NCBI RefSeq assembly: GCF_031628175.1
Contig: NZ_JAVLVT010000003.1
Span: 186,001-250,000 of the forward strand
Direction: 5' to 3'
DNA from: Lipingzhangella_A rawalii
GTDB taxonomy: Bacteria; Actinomycetota; Actinomycetes; Streptosporangiales; Streptosporangiaceae
Length of the DNA: 64,000 bases
The translations under genes and the position numbers were made by a program. This document shows positions 42,731 to 51,145 of this stretch, piece after piece; the stretch's first letter is position 1; every line of letters begins with the position of its first letter. Under the pieces are notes generated by a model, which was given only the letters and a program-made list of their open reading frames with translations, made no database searches and was not told the DNA's origin.

Positions 42731-43096
42731 ATGCACGACCCCTACGGTGGGCAGAGGTTCCCCGGACAGCAGCCGCCGTACGGCGGGTACACACCCCACC
42801 ACCAGTCCCCCGGCCCGGGGGCCTCCCCCTACGGCGCGGCAGGCCCGGACAACCAGGTGAACGCGACGCCCACGCTGGTTCTGGGCATTCTGATGTCCCT
42901 GTGCTGTAACCAGATCTGCGGCATCATCGCGATCGTGTTTGCTGCGCTCGCCATGGGCAAACCAGACCAACCCACCGAACAAGCCCGTTTCGTCCGCTAC
43001 GCGAACATCTCCATGCTTATCGGCATTGGTATGTGGGTGGTGATTCTCGTGGTATATCTACTCCTGGTGTTTCTGACAGTGGGACTCTCCTCCTGA
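42731..43096 (+). CDS. DUF4190-like small membrane protein (121 aa)
   Basis: Begins MHDPYGGQRFPGQQPPYGGY, a Gly/Pro/Tyr-rich disordered head of ~50 residues, then two membrane helices (TLVLGILMSLCCNQICGIIA and MLIGIGMWVVILVVYLLLVF) separated by GKPDQPTEQARFVRYA. The layout is typical of DUF4190/CD225-like actinobacterial proteins. Tandem with the similar gene at 43156. Function unknown. Confidence 0.72.
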   Translation: MHDPYGGQRFPGQQPPYGGYTPHHQSPGPGASPYGAAGPDNQVNATPTLVLGILMSLCCNQICGIIAIVFAALAMGKPDQPTEQARFVRYANISMLIGIGMWVVILVVYLLLVFLTVGLSS

Positions 43097-43155
43097 ACAG
43101 AGTGATCCTGGCTGACCGCCCCAGATCCCCCGACTCCACCGAGGTCTGTTCCCCC

Positions 43156-43455
43156 GTGGCGTATTCCGACGGCTTCCCCGGCTCGAGCGGCCCCCACAAC
43201 CATCAGCCCGCTTCCCGGCCCCCAACCGGTGGCGGCAGCCCCGGCCTCGCCCTGGCGGGCTCCATTGGCGTCACCCTGTGTTGTTGCTTGATTCCGGGCA
43301 TACTCGGAATCGTGTTCTCGGCCATAGCCATGTCCAAAGACGATGACCCCGTGGAACAGGAACGGTTCCTGGGCTATGCCCACACGAGCATCATCATCGG
43401 AGTTCTATTGGGGATTCCCGTCATGCTCCTCCTGTTCGCTGGATTCGATGGCTAG
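43156..43455 (+). CDS. DUF4190-like small membrane protein, paralogue (99 aa)
   Basis: The same plan as the preceding gene: disordered head (AYSDGFPGSSGPHNHQPAS), helix with CCC (LALAGSIGVTLCCCLIPGIL), loop SKDDDPVEQERFLGYA, and second helix. The matching loop ExxRFxxYA in both shows they are tandem paralogues. The start is uncertain: GTG at 43156 gives a head like its neighbour, GTG at 43102 is also open. Confidence 0.6.
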   Translation: MAYSDGFPGSSGPHNHQPASRPPTGGGSPGLALAGSIGVTLCCCLIPGILGIVFSAIAMSKDDDPVEQERFLGYAHTSIIIGVLLGIPVMLLLFAGFDG

Positions 43456-43623
43456 ATGTCACCCCGGGCGGGTCCCGCGGCACTCCCCGGGTGACCCGAC
43501 GCGGGGCAGGTAGTCTCGGCGGTGATCCCGGCCCGCGGGGCTGGCTGCGGCCGCGCCCGACGCCCGGCCGCGCGGCTCCAGGGCGGTCGGGCACCAGTCA
43601 CCACCCGCGCCTGTGAGGTCCCC

Positions 43624-45339
43624 GTGTCCTGTCTCATCGTCCAGTCGGACAAGACCCTGCTGCTCGAGGCGGACCACGAGCGCGCCGCGGAGTGCCGCCG
43701 CGCCATCGCTCCCTTCGCGGAGCTGGAGCGCGCCCCCGAGCACGTGCATACCTACCGGATCACCCCGCTGGCGTTGTGGAATGCCCGCGCGGCGGGACAC
43801 GATGCGGAACAGGTCATCGACGCTCTGATCACCTTCTCGCGGTTTCCCGTGCCCCACTCGCTGTTGGTGGACATCACCGAGACCATGGACCGCTACGGGC
43901 GGTTGCGTCTGGAGCAGCACCCCACACACGGCTTGGTCCTGCGATCGCTGGACCAAGCGGTGCTGGAGGAGGTCGTCCGCTCCCGCACCATCGCCCCGAT
44001 GCTCGGGCAGCGGCTGTCCACAGCCCCGGGCCACAGCGACGAAGCAGGAAACGGGGCCGGTTCTGACGACAGCGACAGCGACAGCGACAGCGACACTGTG
44101 GTCGTCCACCCCAGCGAGCGTGGGAACCTGAAACAGGCCCTGTTGACCCTGGGCTGGCCAGCTGAGGACCTCGCCGGATACGTGGATGGCGAGGCGCACC
44201 CCATCGAGCTCGATACCAGGGACTGGGAGCTCCGGCCCTACCAACGGGCCGCGGCCGAGAGCAGCTACGCCGGCGGGTCGGGGGTGGTGGTGCTGCCCTG
44301 CGGCGCGGGGAAGACGGTGGTGGGAGCGGCCACGATGGCCCTGGCGAAATCCACAACGCTAATCCTGGTCACCAGCACCGTGGCGGTACACCAGTGGCGC
44401 GACGAGCTCCTCGCCCGCACCTCCCTCACGGAGGACGAGATCGGCGAGTACTCGGGGACGCGCAAGGAGATCCGGCCGGTCACCATCGCCACGTACCAGG
44501 TTCTCTCGGCCAAGCGCAACGGCAGTCACCCCCACCTGGAGCTGTTCGACGCCCGGGACTGGGGCCTGATCGTCTACGACGAGGTTCACCTCCTGCCAGC
44601 GCCGATCTTCCGCAGGACCGCGCAGCTCCAGGCACGGCGCAGGCTGGGCCTCACCGCCACCCTGATCCGGGAAGACGGCCGGGAAGGAGACGTCTTCTCC
44701 CTCATCGGGCCGAAACGGTACGACGTTCCGTGGCGGCAGATGGAAGAGGAGGGATGGATCGCTCCAGCCGACTGTGTGGAGGTCCGCACCGACCTCACGC
44801 AGTCGGAACGGCGCGCCTACGCCACCGCGGAACCACAGGACCGGTACCGGTTCTGCGCCGCCTCGGCCACCAAAACGCAGTTGGTGACCGAACTGGCCTC
44901 CCGGCACACCGCGGAACCGACCCTGGTCATCGGAACCTATCTGGACCAGCTGGAAGAGCTGGCCACAGCACTGGACGCACCGCTGGTCACCGGGGACACC
45001 ACAGTACGGCGGCGGGAGCAGCTGTTCGCCGAGTTCCGCTCCGGCGCCATCCACACCCTCGTGGTGTCGAAGGTGGCGAACTTCTCGGTGGACCTGCCCC
45101 AAGCCCGGGTTGCAATTCAGGTCTCGGGATCCTTCGGTTCCCGCCAGGAGGAGGCGCAGCGCCTCGGCCGGCTGCTGCGTCCGAAGGAGAACGGACACAC
45201 AGCCCGGTTCTACGCCGTCGTGGCGCGGGACACTCAGGACCAGGACTACGCGGCGCACCGGCAACGGTTCCTCGCCGAGCAGGGCTACGCCTACCGCATC
45301 GTCGATGCCACCGACGTGCTGGCCGGCCACGAGCTCTGA
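43624..45339 (+). CDS. XPB/Ssl2-family DNA repair helicase
   Basis: A 571-aa SF2 helicase of the bacterial XPB type (Rv0861c-like). N-terminal SCLIVQSDKTLLLE and the damage-recognition-like domain precede Walker A VLPCGAGKTVVGA, Walker B YDEVHLLPAP (DEVH), the RED-like LIREDGREGD and the C-terminal motif VI region SFGSRQEEAQRLGRLLRP. GTG at 43624 with GAGG just upstream matches the family start. It acts as a 3'-5' helicase or annealing enzyme in DNA repair, with the protein encoded at 33415 as its usual genomic partner. An Asp/Ser repeat at 44067-44095 lengthens the N-domain linker. Confidence 0.93.
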   Translation: MSCLIVQSDKTLLLEADHERAAECRRAIAPFAELERAPEHVHTYRITPLALWNARAAGHDAEQVIDALITFSRFPVPHSLLVDITETMDRYGRLRLEQHPTHGLVLRSLDQAVLEEVVRSRTIAPMLGQRLSTAPGHSDEAGNGAGSDDSDSDSDSDTVVVHPSERGNLKQALLTLGWPAEDLAGYVDGEAHPIELDTRDWELRPYQRAAAESSYAGGSGVVVLPCGAGKTVVGAATMALAKSTTLILVTSTVAVHQWRDELLARTSLTEDEIGEYSGTRKEIRPVTIATYQVLSAKRNGSHPHLELFDARDWGLIVYDEVHLLPAPIFRRTAQLQARRRLGLTATLIREDGREGDVFSLIGPKRYDVPWRQMEEEGWIAPADCVEVRTDLTQSERRAYATAEPQDRYRFCAASATKTQLVTELASRHTAEPTLVIGTYLDQLEELATALDAPLVTGDTTVRRREQLFAEFRSGAIHTLVVSKVANFSVDLPQARVAIQVSGSFGSRQEEAQRLGRLLRPKENGHTARFYAVVARDTQDQDYAAHRQRFLAEQGYAYRIVDATDVLAGHEL

Positions 45340-45390
45340 GACTCCGACCGGCTCCCTGCCCGCCCCAGGTCGGTGCCGGGTTCCCGGCCC

Positions 45391-45798
45391 TCAGTGTCCC
45401 CAGGAGCGCTCCGGCGCGATGCGCAGCCGCGCGGAGAAGGCCGCGTCGAACGAGTCCACGGTGTGGTCGATACCGGGATAGTCCTCGGCATACTTGTCCA
45501 GGTAGCCCGGGCATTCGGAGGGCGGAGGCGCGTCCAGCCACACCTCGGCCCGTCCGAACATCACGTCCACGTGCTCACCGTCGGTGTCGGTGTTGAAATG
45601 GAGCGCCGACCTCGGATTGACCTGAAGGTGCCGGATCTTGGCCGACTCGGGCGGCGCGTGGATCAGGAAGGCGGACTCGTCCCAGACGAACCACACGGGG
45701 CGGGATGTGGGCTGGCCCGTGGGTGACACAGTGACCAGCCAGATGACTCGTTCCAGGGCGATGTTGCGTTGCAGTAGTGGACCAGGCTCGAATGTCAC
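45391..45798 (-). CDS. PPOX-class flavin/F420 enzyme
   Basis: A ~135-aa split-barrel protein with WLVTVSPTGQPTSRPVWFVW, the first strands of the pyridoxamine-phosphate-oxidase fold, then KIRHLQVNPRSALHFNTDTD and YLDKY. It resembles the Rv3369-type F420/FMN-dependent reductases of actinobacteria. GTG at 45798 (TFEPGPLL) is preferred to an open GTG at 45822. Substrate unknown. Confidence 0.82.
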   Translation of the reverse strand: MTFEPGPLLQRNIALERVIWLVTVSPTGQPTSRPVWFVWDESAFLIHAPPESAKIRHLQVNPRSALHFNTDTDGEHVDVMFGRAEVWLDAPPPSECPGYLDKYAEDYPGIDHTVDSFDAAFSARLRIAPERSWGH

Positions 45799-45991
45799 AC
45801 TGTGCTTATATCCACGACACACAGTAGCTAATCTCTGGCGCGGTTCCCGGAATGCGGGCGGGGCGCTGTGGGAGTGTTCGGGGCTCCGCTTCCCCGGGCC
45901 GAGGGGCAGCCCATCGCGAGGGAAACGCCAGCCCCAGACGGGGTCGAACCGTCGTTCCCACCATGCCCCGGACCGCGAACGAGGCGGGGCT

Positions 45992-46279
45992 TCAGATCGC
46001 CGGCAGCCCTCCCAGAACGAAGGTGAATGCGGCGATCAGCCATGCGAGCAGCGAGAAACCCAGGGTTCGGGCCCGCAGAGTGGGCCGGTCCCGAAGGCTG
46101 GGGGCGGTGAAGGCGACCACCATGAGCGTCAGTGCGAGCCCCGCGGGAATGAGCGAGGCCACCGCGAACAAGTGCATCTGTTGGACACAGCCCTGCGTTG
46201 GGAACTCGCCACAGAACACCCGCACGCTCCGTTTCCCGGTCCTGCCCAGTCCGGCCCGTGGCATCGGGGCAACGAGCAT
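45992..46279 (-). CDS. Small two-TM membrane protein (95 aa)
   Basis: A basic N-terminal 30 residues precede two hydrophobic helices, FAVASLIPAGLALTLMVVAF and GFSLLAWLIAAFTFVLGGLP, separated by RDRPTLRART. No family recognised and no strong ribosome site. It is plausible because of the clean membrane pattern and lack of competing frames. Confidence 0.5.
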   Translation of the reverse strand: MLVAPMPRAGLGRTGKRSVRVFCGEFPTQGCVQQMHLFAVASLIPAGLALTLMVVAFTAPSLRDRPTLRARTLGFSLLAWLIAAFTFVLGGLPAI

Positions 46280-46472
46280 GCACCGCCCGCAACCCCGACC
46301 TAGCCTCCGCTCACCCCACGACGGCTCCCCCAGGATACCGGCTGCCCGGAACCCCCGCCCCGGTCAGACCCGCGGGCGACGACACCCCGACACCAACGCC
46401 GCACCCGACACTGCCCCGGCGTCCCGGCATCGAGCCGGCCCGGGGCGGGGGAACCAGCCCCGCCCGAAGGCC

Positions 46473-47783
46473 TCACCTCTTCCGGCCACCGCCACCGCGC
46501 CGTCCTCCGCCGCGCTTGCGGCCGCCGCCGCGGCGGGAACGGGAGCTGCTTCCGCCCCGGGAGCCACCACTGAGCAGGCCACCGAGCCCGCCCCGGCGAG
46601 ACGAGCCCCGGGAACTCCCCTTGCTGCCGCCCGTACGGGAGCCCTTGCCTGCGCCCGAACGGCCACCGCCTCCGAGACCACCGGGGCTGAACAGCCCACC
46701 CCCTGCGGATCCCGAACGTGCTGCACTTCCCCGGCTCCGCGCCGAAGCCCCACCGGACTTGGCGCCGGACGACCCCGCACGGGAACCGCTGGCGGTGCCA
46801 CGCGGGGACAAGCCTCCCGATTTCGCAGCCGAAGCACTGCCCCGGGAACCGGTCGTGCGCGAACGCCGCTCGACCGAGTCGTTGGCTCGGCGTGGCTCGG
46901 CGCTGGCTCGCCGGGCCACTCCCCCGCTCCGCGTGGCCGAGGACACGCGTTGGCCATCCGGCCTTGGCTCGCGGGGAACCACACGGCGCCCCACGGGGAC
47001 GCTGCGGCGTGCCGGTCCGTAGGACCGCCGCGTGGGGTAACCGTATCCACGCCGGTAGTACCCGCGTGGCCGGGAGCGGGCGCGGCGGTAGAACCCTCCG
47101 TAGTAGAAACGGTCCCGACGCCATCCCGAACGCGGCCCCCAATAGCCGGACGTGCCGTAGTAGAAGGGGTCGCCCCGCCAGCGGCGGCGCGGACCGTAGT
47201 GGTAGAAGCTTTCGTCACGCTCGTGGAGCATCACGTCCACCGTGATCGCGGCTGCGACCACGAGGGTGCGCAGCGGCTCCTGGACCTGGTGGGCGAACTG
47301 GAGTGCGTAGCGGCTCTCCGTTCCCCACTCACCACTGAACAAACCGGTGTAGTGCTTGTTGATCCGCGCGACCTCGCGCCCGTCCGCACCGGTGATCCGA
47401 AAGTCGCAGCTGTTCCAGTTTCCCTCGATCTGGCCGAGGGTGCGGCCGTGCCCGTCCTGAAGCCAGAAGCGTGACCCCAGGAACGTAAGGTCCTGGACAA
47501 TCGTGCCGACCGGCGTGCCGTCGTAACCGGACGTGACGTAGATATGGGGACGCCCCCACTGCCAGGGCTTGTCCAGAACCAGCAGCGGTTCACCATCCGG
47601 TGCGACAATGTGGAAACGGTGCGGCCGGTGGCGCCCGCTGCCGATGAAGTCGCCGGCCGGCGCGGCCTCACGCACATGGGCGACCGGCTGGCCGTGCGTG
47701 TCGAACACCTGGTAGTAGCTGTCCTGGAACAGTTGTCGGGGCTGTTCCACCATCAGCACGGGGGAGGCGTACAGGGGCACCAT
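46473..47783 (-). CDS. Scramblase/LURP-one-like protein with long Arg/Gly/Ser tail
   Basis: Residues ~1-200 have the twelve-strand phospholipid scramblase/LOR-like fold (YYQVFDTHGQPVAHVREAAP, YVTSGYDGTPVGTIVQDLTF, RINKHYTGLFSGEW). Next is a Tyr/Arg-rich stretch (FYYGGFYRRARSRPRGYYRR) and ~180 residues composed almost only of Arg, Gly, Ser, Ala and Lys, ending GRKR. Total 436 aa. The tail is intrinsically disordered and strongly basic, suited to binding RNA, DNA or acidic lipids. ATG at 47783; the frame is open far upstream through the antisense of the LOG-Nudix gene, which is rejected. Confidence 0.78.
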   Translation of the reverse strand: MVPLYASPVLMVEQPRQLFQDSYYQVFDTHGQPVAHVREAAPAGDFIGSGRHRPHRFHIVAPDGEPLLVLDKPWQWGRPHIYVTSGYDGTPVGTIVQDLTFLGSRFWLQDGHGRTLGQIEGNWNSCDFRITGADGREVARINKHYTGLFSGEWGTESRYALQFAHQVQEPLRTLVVAAAITVDVMLHERDESFYHYGPRRRWRGDPFYYGTSGYWGPRSGWRRDRFYYGGFYRRARSRPRGYYRRGYGYPTRRSYGPARRSVPVGRRVVPREPRPDGQRVSSATRSGGVARRASAEPRRANDSVERRSRTTGSRGSASAAKSGGLSPRGTASGSRAGSSGAKSGGASARSRGSAARSGSAGGGLFSPGGLGGGGRSGAGKGSRTGGSKGSSRGSSRRGGLGGLLSGGSRGGSSSRSRRGGGRKRGGGRRGGGGRKR

Positions 47784-48002
47784 TGACGACGTCCAATCTC
47801 TCCCGGGGGTACAGGCCGTGGTTGGGGTGCTGTCGTGCAGAGATACGACGCTCGGGCACCGTGCCCGGTTCCCGCTACCGCAACGGAACGAGGCGGGGCA
47901 CCGGCGCCAAGTATGCCCGGGAATCTCCCGGAGCGCCGCACTCACCCCTTCTGCGGCGGTATGGCGCCGGCGGGAAGCCAGCCACGCGTAGGATGAGACG
48001 CT

Positions 48003-48932
48003 ATGTGGATCTGTGTTTTCTGTGGTTCCAGCACAGGATCGGGCGAACGGTACCTGGCTGCGGCACGCGAGCTGGGCCGGCTGCTGGCCGAACGAAACAT
48101 CGGACTGGTCTACGGCGGCGCTCGGGTGGGCACGATGGGCGCGCTGGCCGACGCTGCCACGGAGGCCGGAGGAACGGTTGTGGGGGTCATCCCACAGCCG
48201 TTGGTCGAGCGCGAACTCGCCCACCCGGGGCTGAATGAGCTGCATGCCGTCACGGATATGCACGAACGCAAGGCCCTGATGGCCCGACAGGCGGACGCCT
48301 TCGTGGCACTGCCCGGCGGCGTGGGCACGCTTGAGGAAGTGTTCGAAGTATGGACCTGGGCACACCTGGGGCTGCACGAGAAGCCCCTGGCCCTGTTGGA
48401 CGTCGACGGCTTCTACACGCACCTGCACCGCTTCGTCCAGCACATGGTCGACGAGAGTTTCCTGGCCGAGGCGTCCCGGGACCTGGTTACCATCGACCCC
48501 GCACCCGAGGTGGTGGTGACCGAGCTGGCCCGGAAGGCTCCCCTGGACGTGCTGGCGTGGGCCCACACACGTCAGGGACGGATGCTGGCGGCGCGCACCC
48601 GGGGCAGTGAATTGTTCTATCTCCCCGGCGGCAAACGAGAGACCGGAGAGAGTGACACGGCCGCGCTGGCCCGTGAAGTCAAGGAGGAAACCTCGGTGCT
48701 GCTGCACCCAGAGTCCGTCGCACCGCTCACCGTCGTGCACGCGCCCGCACACGGATACCCGTCGGGGACGCAGGTGCGGTTGGCCGCCTTCCAGGCACAG
48801 GGGGACGGTGAACCGGAAGCCCAGGCCGAAGTGGCCGAGCTGGCCTGGCTGAGCTATGCGGAACGGGAACGGTGCGCCCCCGGAGTGCAGCTGGTCATGG
48901 ACGAGCTCCAGCAGCGCGGCTTGGTCGCCTAG
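48003..48932 (+). CDS. LOG-Nudix fusion protein
   Basis: Residues 1-~180 are a LOG-family (TIGR00730) phosphoribohydrolase with CVFCGSSTG, LVYGGARVGTMG and the catalytic PGGVGTLEE, the enzyme type that releases cytokinin-like bases from nucleoside monophosphates. Residues ~190-309 are a Nudix domain with GGKRETGESDTAALAREVKE and ETS. Both active sites look intact. TAGGAT lies 8 nt before the ATG without a Shine-Dalgarno. The two activities on one chain suggest nucleotide salvage or clean-up of modified nucleotides; inference. Confidence 0.87.
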   Translation: MWICVFCGSSTGSGERYLAAARELGRLLAERNIGLVYGGARVGTMGALADAATEAGGTVVGVIPQPLVERELAHPGLNELHAVTDMHERKALMARQADAFVALPGGVGTLEEVFEVWTWAHLGLHEKPLALLDVDGFYTHLHRFVQHMVDESFLAEASRDLVTIDPAPEVVVTELARKAPLDVLAWAHTRQGRMLAARTRGSELFYLPGGKRETGESDTAALAREVKEETSVLLHPESVAPLTVVHAPAHGYPSGTQVRLAAFQAQGDGEPEAQAEVAELAWLSYAERERCAPGVQLVMDELQQRGLVA

Positions 48933-49020
48933 GTCGGGGAATGCTGCCGGCACGGGGGTGGATGCGGCTGGGTGCACCCCCGCCGGAGTACGGACAAACC
49001 GCCCGCATCCCCGCGCCCGC

Positions 49021-49068
49021 TGGCCGTGGTGCGGGGGACCTCCCCGGGGCGCGACGCCGCCCCCGGCC
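49021..49068 (+). repeat. Dispersed ~48-bp GC-rich element, copy 3
   Basis: Starts TGGCCGTGGTGCGGGGGA and contains GGGCGCGACGCCGCCC. The reverse complement occurs at 9397-9445 and 14909-14957, inside direct repeat A, with about six differences and one 1-nt indel. All copies lie downstream of genes. Confidence 0.7.
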
Positions 49069-49206
49069 AACATGCACCAGCGGACACGAGAAGCCCGTAT
49101 CCGGGATGCGCAAGACACCGGCCCGCCCCGCACGCATCCCCAACGGCGCCGTCTCGGCCGCCGTCCCGGCTCGTGGTTTGGCCCGGGTTCCCCGCCTCGA
49201 ACAGCG

Positions 49207-49236
49207 AAAAGGGCGGCCCCCAGCGGGGGACCGCCC
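49207..49236 (-). terminator. groEL intrinsic terminator
   Basis: On the minus strand GGGCGGTCCCC, 4-nt loop, GGGGGCCGCCC, then TTTTCG; the one non-Watson-Crick position is a G-U pair in RNA. It lies 29 nt past the groEL stop. Confidence 0.85.
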
Positions 49237-49264
49237 TCGCGGCTCGGGTTCCGGCCGGGACTCC

Positions 49265-50896
49265 TTAGAAGTCCATGCCGCCCATGCCACCGCTCGGGTC
49301 GCCGCCGGCCGGCTTCTCCTTCTCCGGCTTCTCGGCGATGACCGACTCTGTGGTCAGGAACAGCCCAGCAATGGAGCTGGCGTTTTGCAGCGCGGACCGG
49401 GTCACCTTGGTCGGCTCGATGACGCCGTCCTTGGCGAGATCGGTGTACTCGCCGGTGGCGGCGTTCAGGCCGACGCCGGGCTCCAGGCCCTTCACCTTCG
49501 CTGCGACAACGCCGCCCTCGAGGCCGGCGTTCACGGCGATCTGCTTCAGCGGCTCCTCGACCGCACGCCGCACGATGTCGGCGCCGACCGCCTCGTCGCC
49601 CTCCAGGTCCAGCTTGTCGAAGCCGACCGTGGCGGCCTGCAACAGCGAAACACCACCACCGGGGAGGATGCCCTCCTCCACGGCCGCCTTCGCGTTGCGA
49701 ACCGCGTCCTCGATCCGGTGCTTACGCTCCTTGAGCTCCACCTCGGTGGCGGCACCGGCCTTGATGACCGCGACACCGCCGGCGAGGCGGGCCAGACGCT
49801 CCTGGAGCTTCTCGCGGTCGTAGTCGGAGTCGGTGCGCTCCATCTCGCCGCGGATCTCGTTGACGCGGCCCTGGATCGTGGTGGCGTCGCCGGAGCCGTC
49901 CACGATGGTGGTCTCGTCCTTGGTGACAACCACCTTGCGGGCACGCCCGAGCATGTCCAGCTCGGTGTTCTCCAGCTTGAGCCCGACCTCCTCGGTGATG
50001 ACCTGGCCGCCGGTCAGCACCGCGATGTCCTCCAGCTGGGCCTTGCGACGGTCCCCGAATCCGGGGGCCTTCACGGCCACGGACTTGAAGGTTCCGCGGA
50101 TCTTGTTGACCACGAGGGTCTGTAGGGCCTGGCCCTCCAGGTCCTCCGCGATGACCATCAGCGGCTTGTTGGTCTGGAGCACCTTCTCGACGATCGGAAG
50201 GAACTCGTTGTTGTTGGAGATCTTGGAGTTGACGATGAGGATGTAGGGATCCTCGAGCTCCGTCTCCATGCGCTCCAGGTCGGTCGCGAAGTACGGCGAC
50301 ACGTACCCCTTGTCGAAGCGCATCCCCTCGGCGAGCTCCAGTTCCAGACCGAAGGTCTGGCCCTCCTCGACCGTGATGACGCCTTCCTTGCCGACCTTGT
50401 CCATCGCCTCGGCGATGATCTCACCGACCTGCTGGTCCCCGGCGGATACCGACGCGGTGGAGGCGATCTGCTCCTTGGACTCGATCTCCTTGGAGAGCTT
50501 GGCCAGCTCCTCGCTGAGGCGGGTCACCGCAGCCTCAATCCCCCGCTTCAGACCCACGGGGTTCGCGCCGGCGGCGACGTTGCGCAGCCCCTCGCGCACC
50601 ATGGCCTGAGCCAGCACGGTGGCGGTGGTCGTGCCGTCACCGGCGACGTCATCGGTCTTCTTGGCGACCTCCTTGACGAGCTCGGCCCCGATCTTCTCGT
50701 AGGGGTCCTCGAGCTCGATCTCCTTGGCGATGGAGACGCCGTCGTTGGTAATGGTCGGGGCGCCCCACTTCTTCTCCAGGACCACGTTGCGGCCCTTGGG
50801 GCCGAGCGTGACCTTGACGGCGTCCGCGAGCTGGTTCATACCGCGCTCGAGGCCGCGCCGGGCTTCCTCGTCAAACGCGATGAGTTTGGCTGCCAT
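49265..50896 (-). CDS. groEL: Chaperonin GroEL
   Basis: A 543-aa 60-kDa chaperonin: N-terminal AKLIAFDEEARRGLERGMNQ, ATP-binding VTLGPKGRNVVLEKKWGAPT and GDGTTTATVLAQAM. The C-terminus GGMGGMDF is the Gly-Met tail of GroEL2-type (housekeeping) chaperonins, not the His-rich tail of GroEL1. No groES is adjacent, typical for the second actinobacterial groEL. Controlled by two CIRCE elements and followed by a strong terminator. Confidence 0.98.
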   Translation of the reverse strand: MAAKLIAFDEEARRGLERGMNQLADAVKVTLGPKGRNVVLEKKWGAPTITNDGVSIAKEIELEDPYEKIGAELVKEVAKKTDDVAGDGTTTATVLAQAMVREGLRNVAAGANPVGLKRGIEAAVTRLSEELAKLSKEIESKEQIASTASVSAGDQQVGEIIAEAMDKVGKEGVITVEEGQTFGLELELAEGMRFDKGYVSPYFATDLERMETELEDPYILIVNSKISNNNEFLPIVEKVLQTNKPLMVIAEDLEGQALQTLVVNKIRGTFKSVAVKAPGFGDRRKAQLEDIAVLTGGQVITEEVGLKLENTELDMLGRARKVVVTKDETTIVDGSGDATTIQGRVNEIRGEMERTDSDYDREKLQERLARLAGGVAVIKAGAATEVELKERKHRIEDAVRNAKAAVEEGILPGGGVSLLQAATVGFDKLDLEGDEAVGADIVRRAVEEPLKQIAVNAGLEGGVVAAKVKGLEPGVGLNAATGEYTDLAKDGVIEPTKVTRSALQNASSIAGLFLTTESVIAEKPEKEKPAGGDPSGGMGGMDF

Positions 50897-51021
50897 AGAC
50901 TGTCTGTCCTCCCGAGTACCGGGCTGATGCACGAAGGAACGAGCCGACGCCCGCGACGGACGACCCGACCTTCTCGGCACCCCTGCTGTCGAGAGTCGTG
51001 GCCTCGTCGCCTCGAACCTGA

Positions 51022-51086
51022 CTAGCACTCATTACAACGGAGTGCTAACGCACTTATTTTTAGCACTCGACAGCGGGGAGTGCAAA
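51022..51086 (-). promoter_or_regulatory. groEL promoter with two CIRCE operators (HrcA sites)
   Basis: Two inverted repeats match CIRCE TTAGCACTC-N9-GAGTGCTAA: 51022-51048 and 51060-51086, each with a single mismatch. On the minus strand a -35 TTGCAC (51085-51080) and a -10 TAAAAA (51062-51057), 17 bp apart, lie within the upstream element, and the downstream element sits at the transcription start. HrcA should therefore repress groEL; hrcA is not in the window. Confidence 0.9.
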
Positions 51087-51145
51087 CATCCCGGCAGCGG
51101 GGTCGGCTGGACCGCTCCCCGGTCCAGCCGACGCCATATGCGTAC

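Larger units (their letters stand above)
48933..49264. other. Non-coding gap with dispersed repeat and groEL terminator
   Basis: Between the LOG-Nudix gene and groEL 3' end. It holds the third copy of the dispersed GC-rich element (49021-49068) and the groEL terminator. No protein frame is convincing. Confidence 0.6.

Noticed and set aside
46280..46472. + strand Pro/Arg-rich frames opposite the scramblase gene
   Set aside because: Shadow frames of the Arg/Gly-rich tail with no independent signal.
47784..49133. N-terminal extension of the scramblase-like frame
   Set aside because: It is antisense to the LOG-Nudix gene; the scramblase fold starts at the ATG at 47783.
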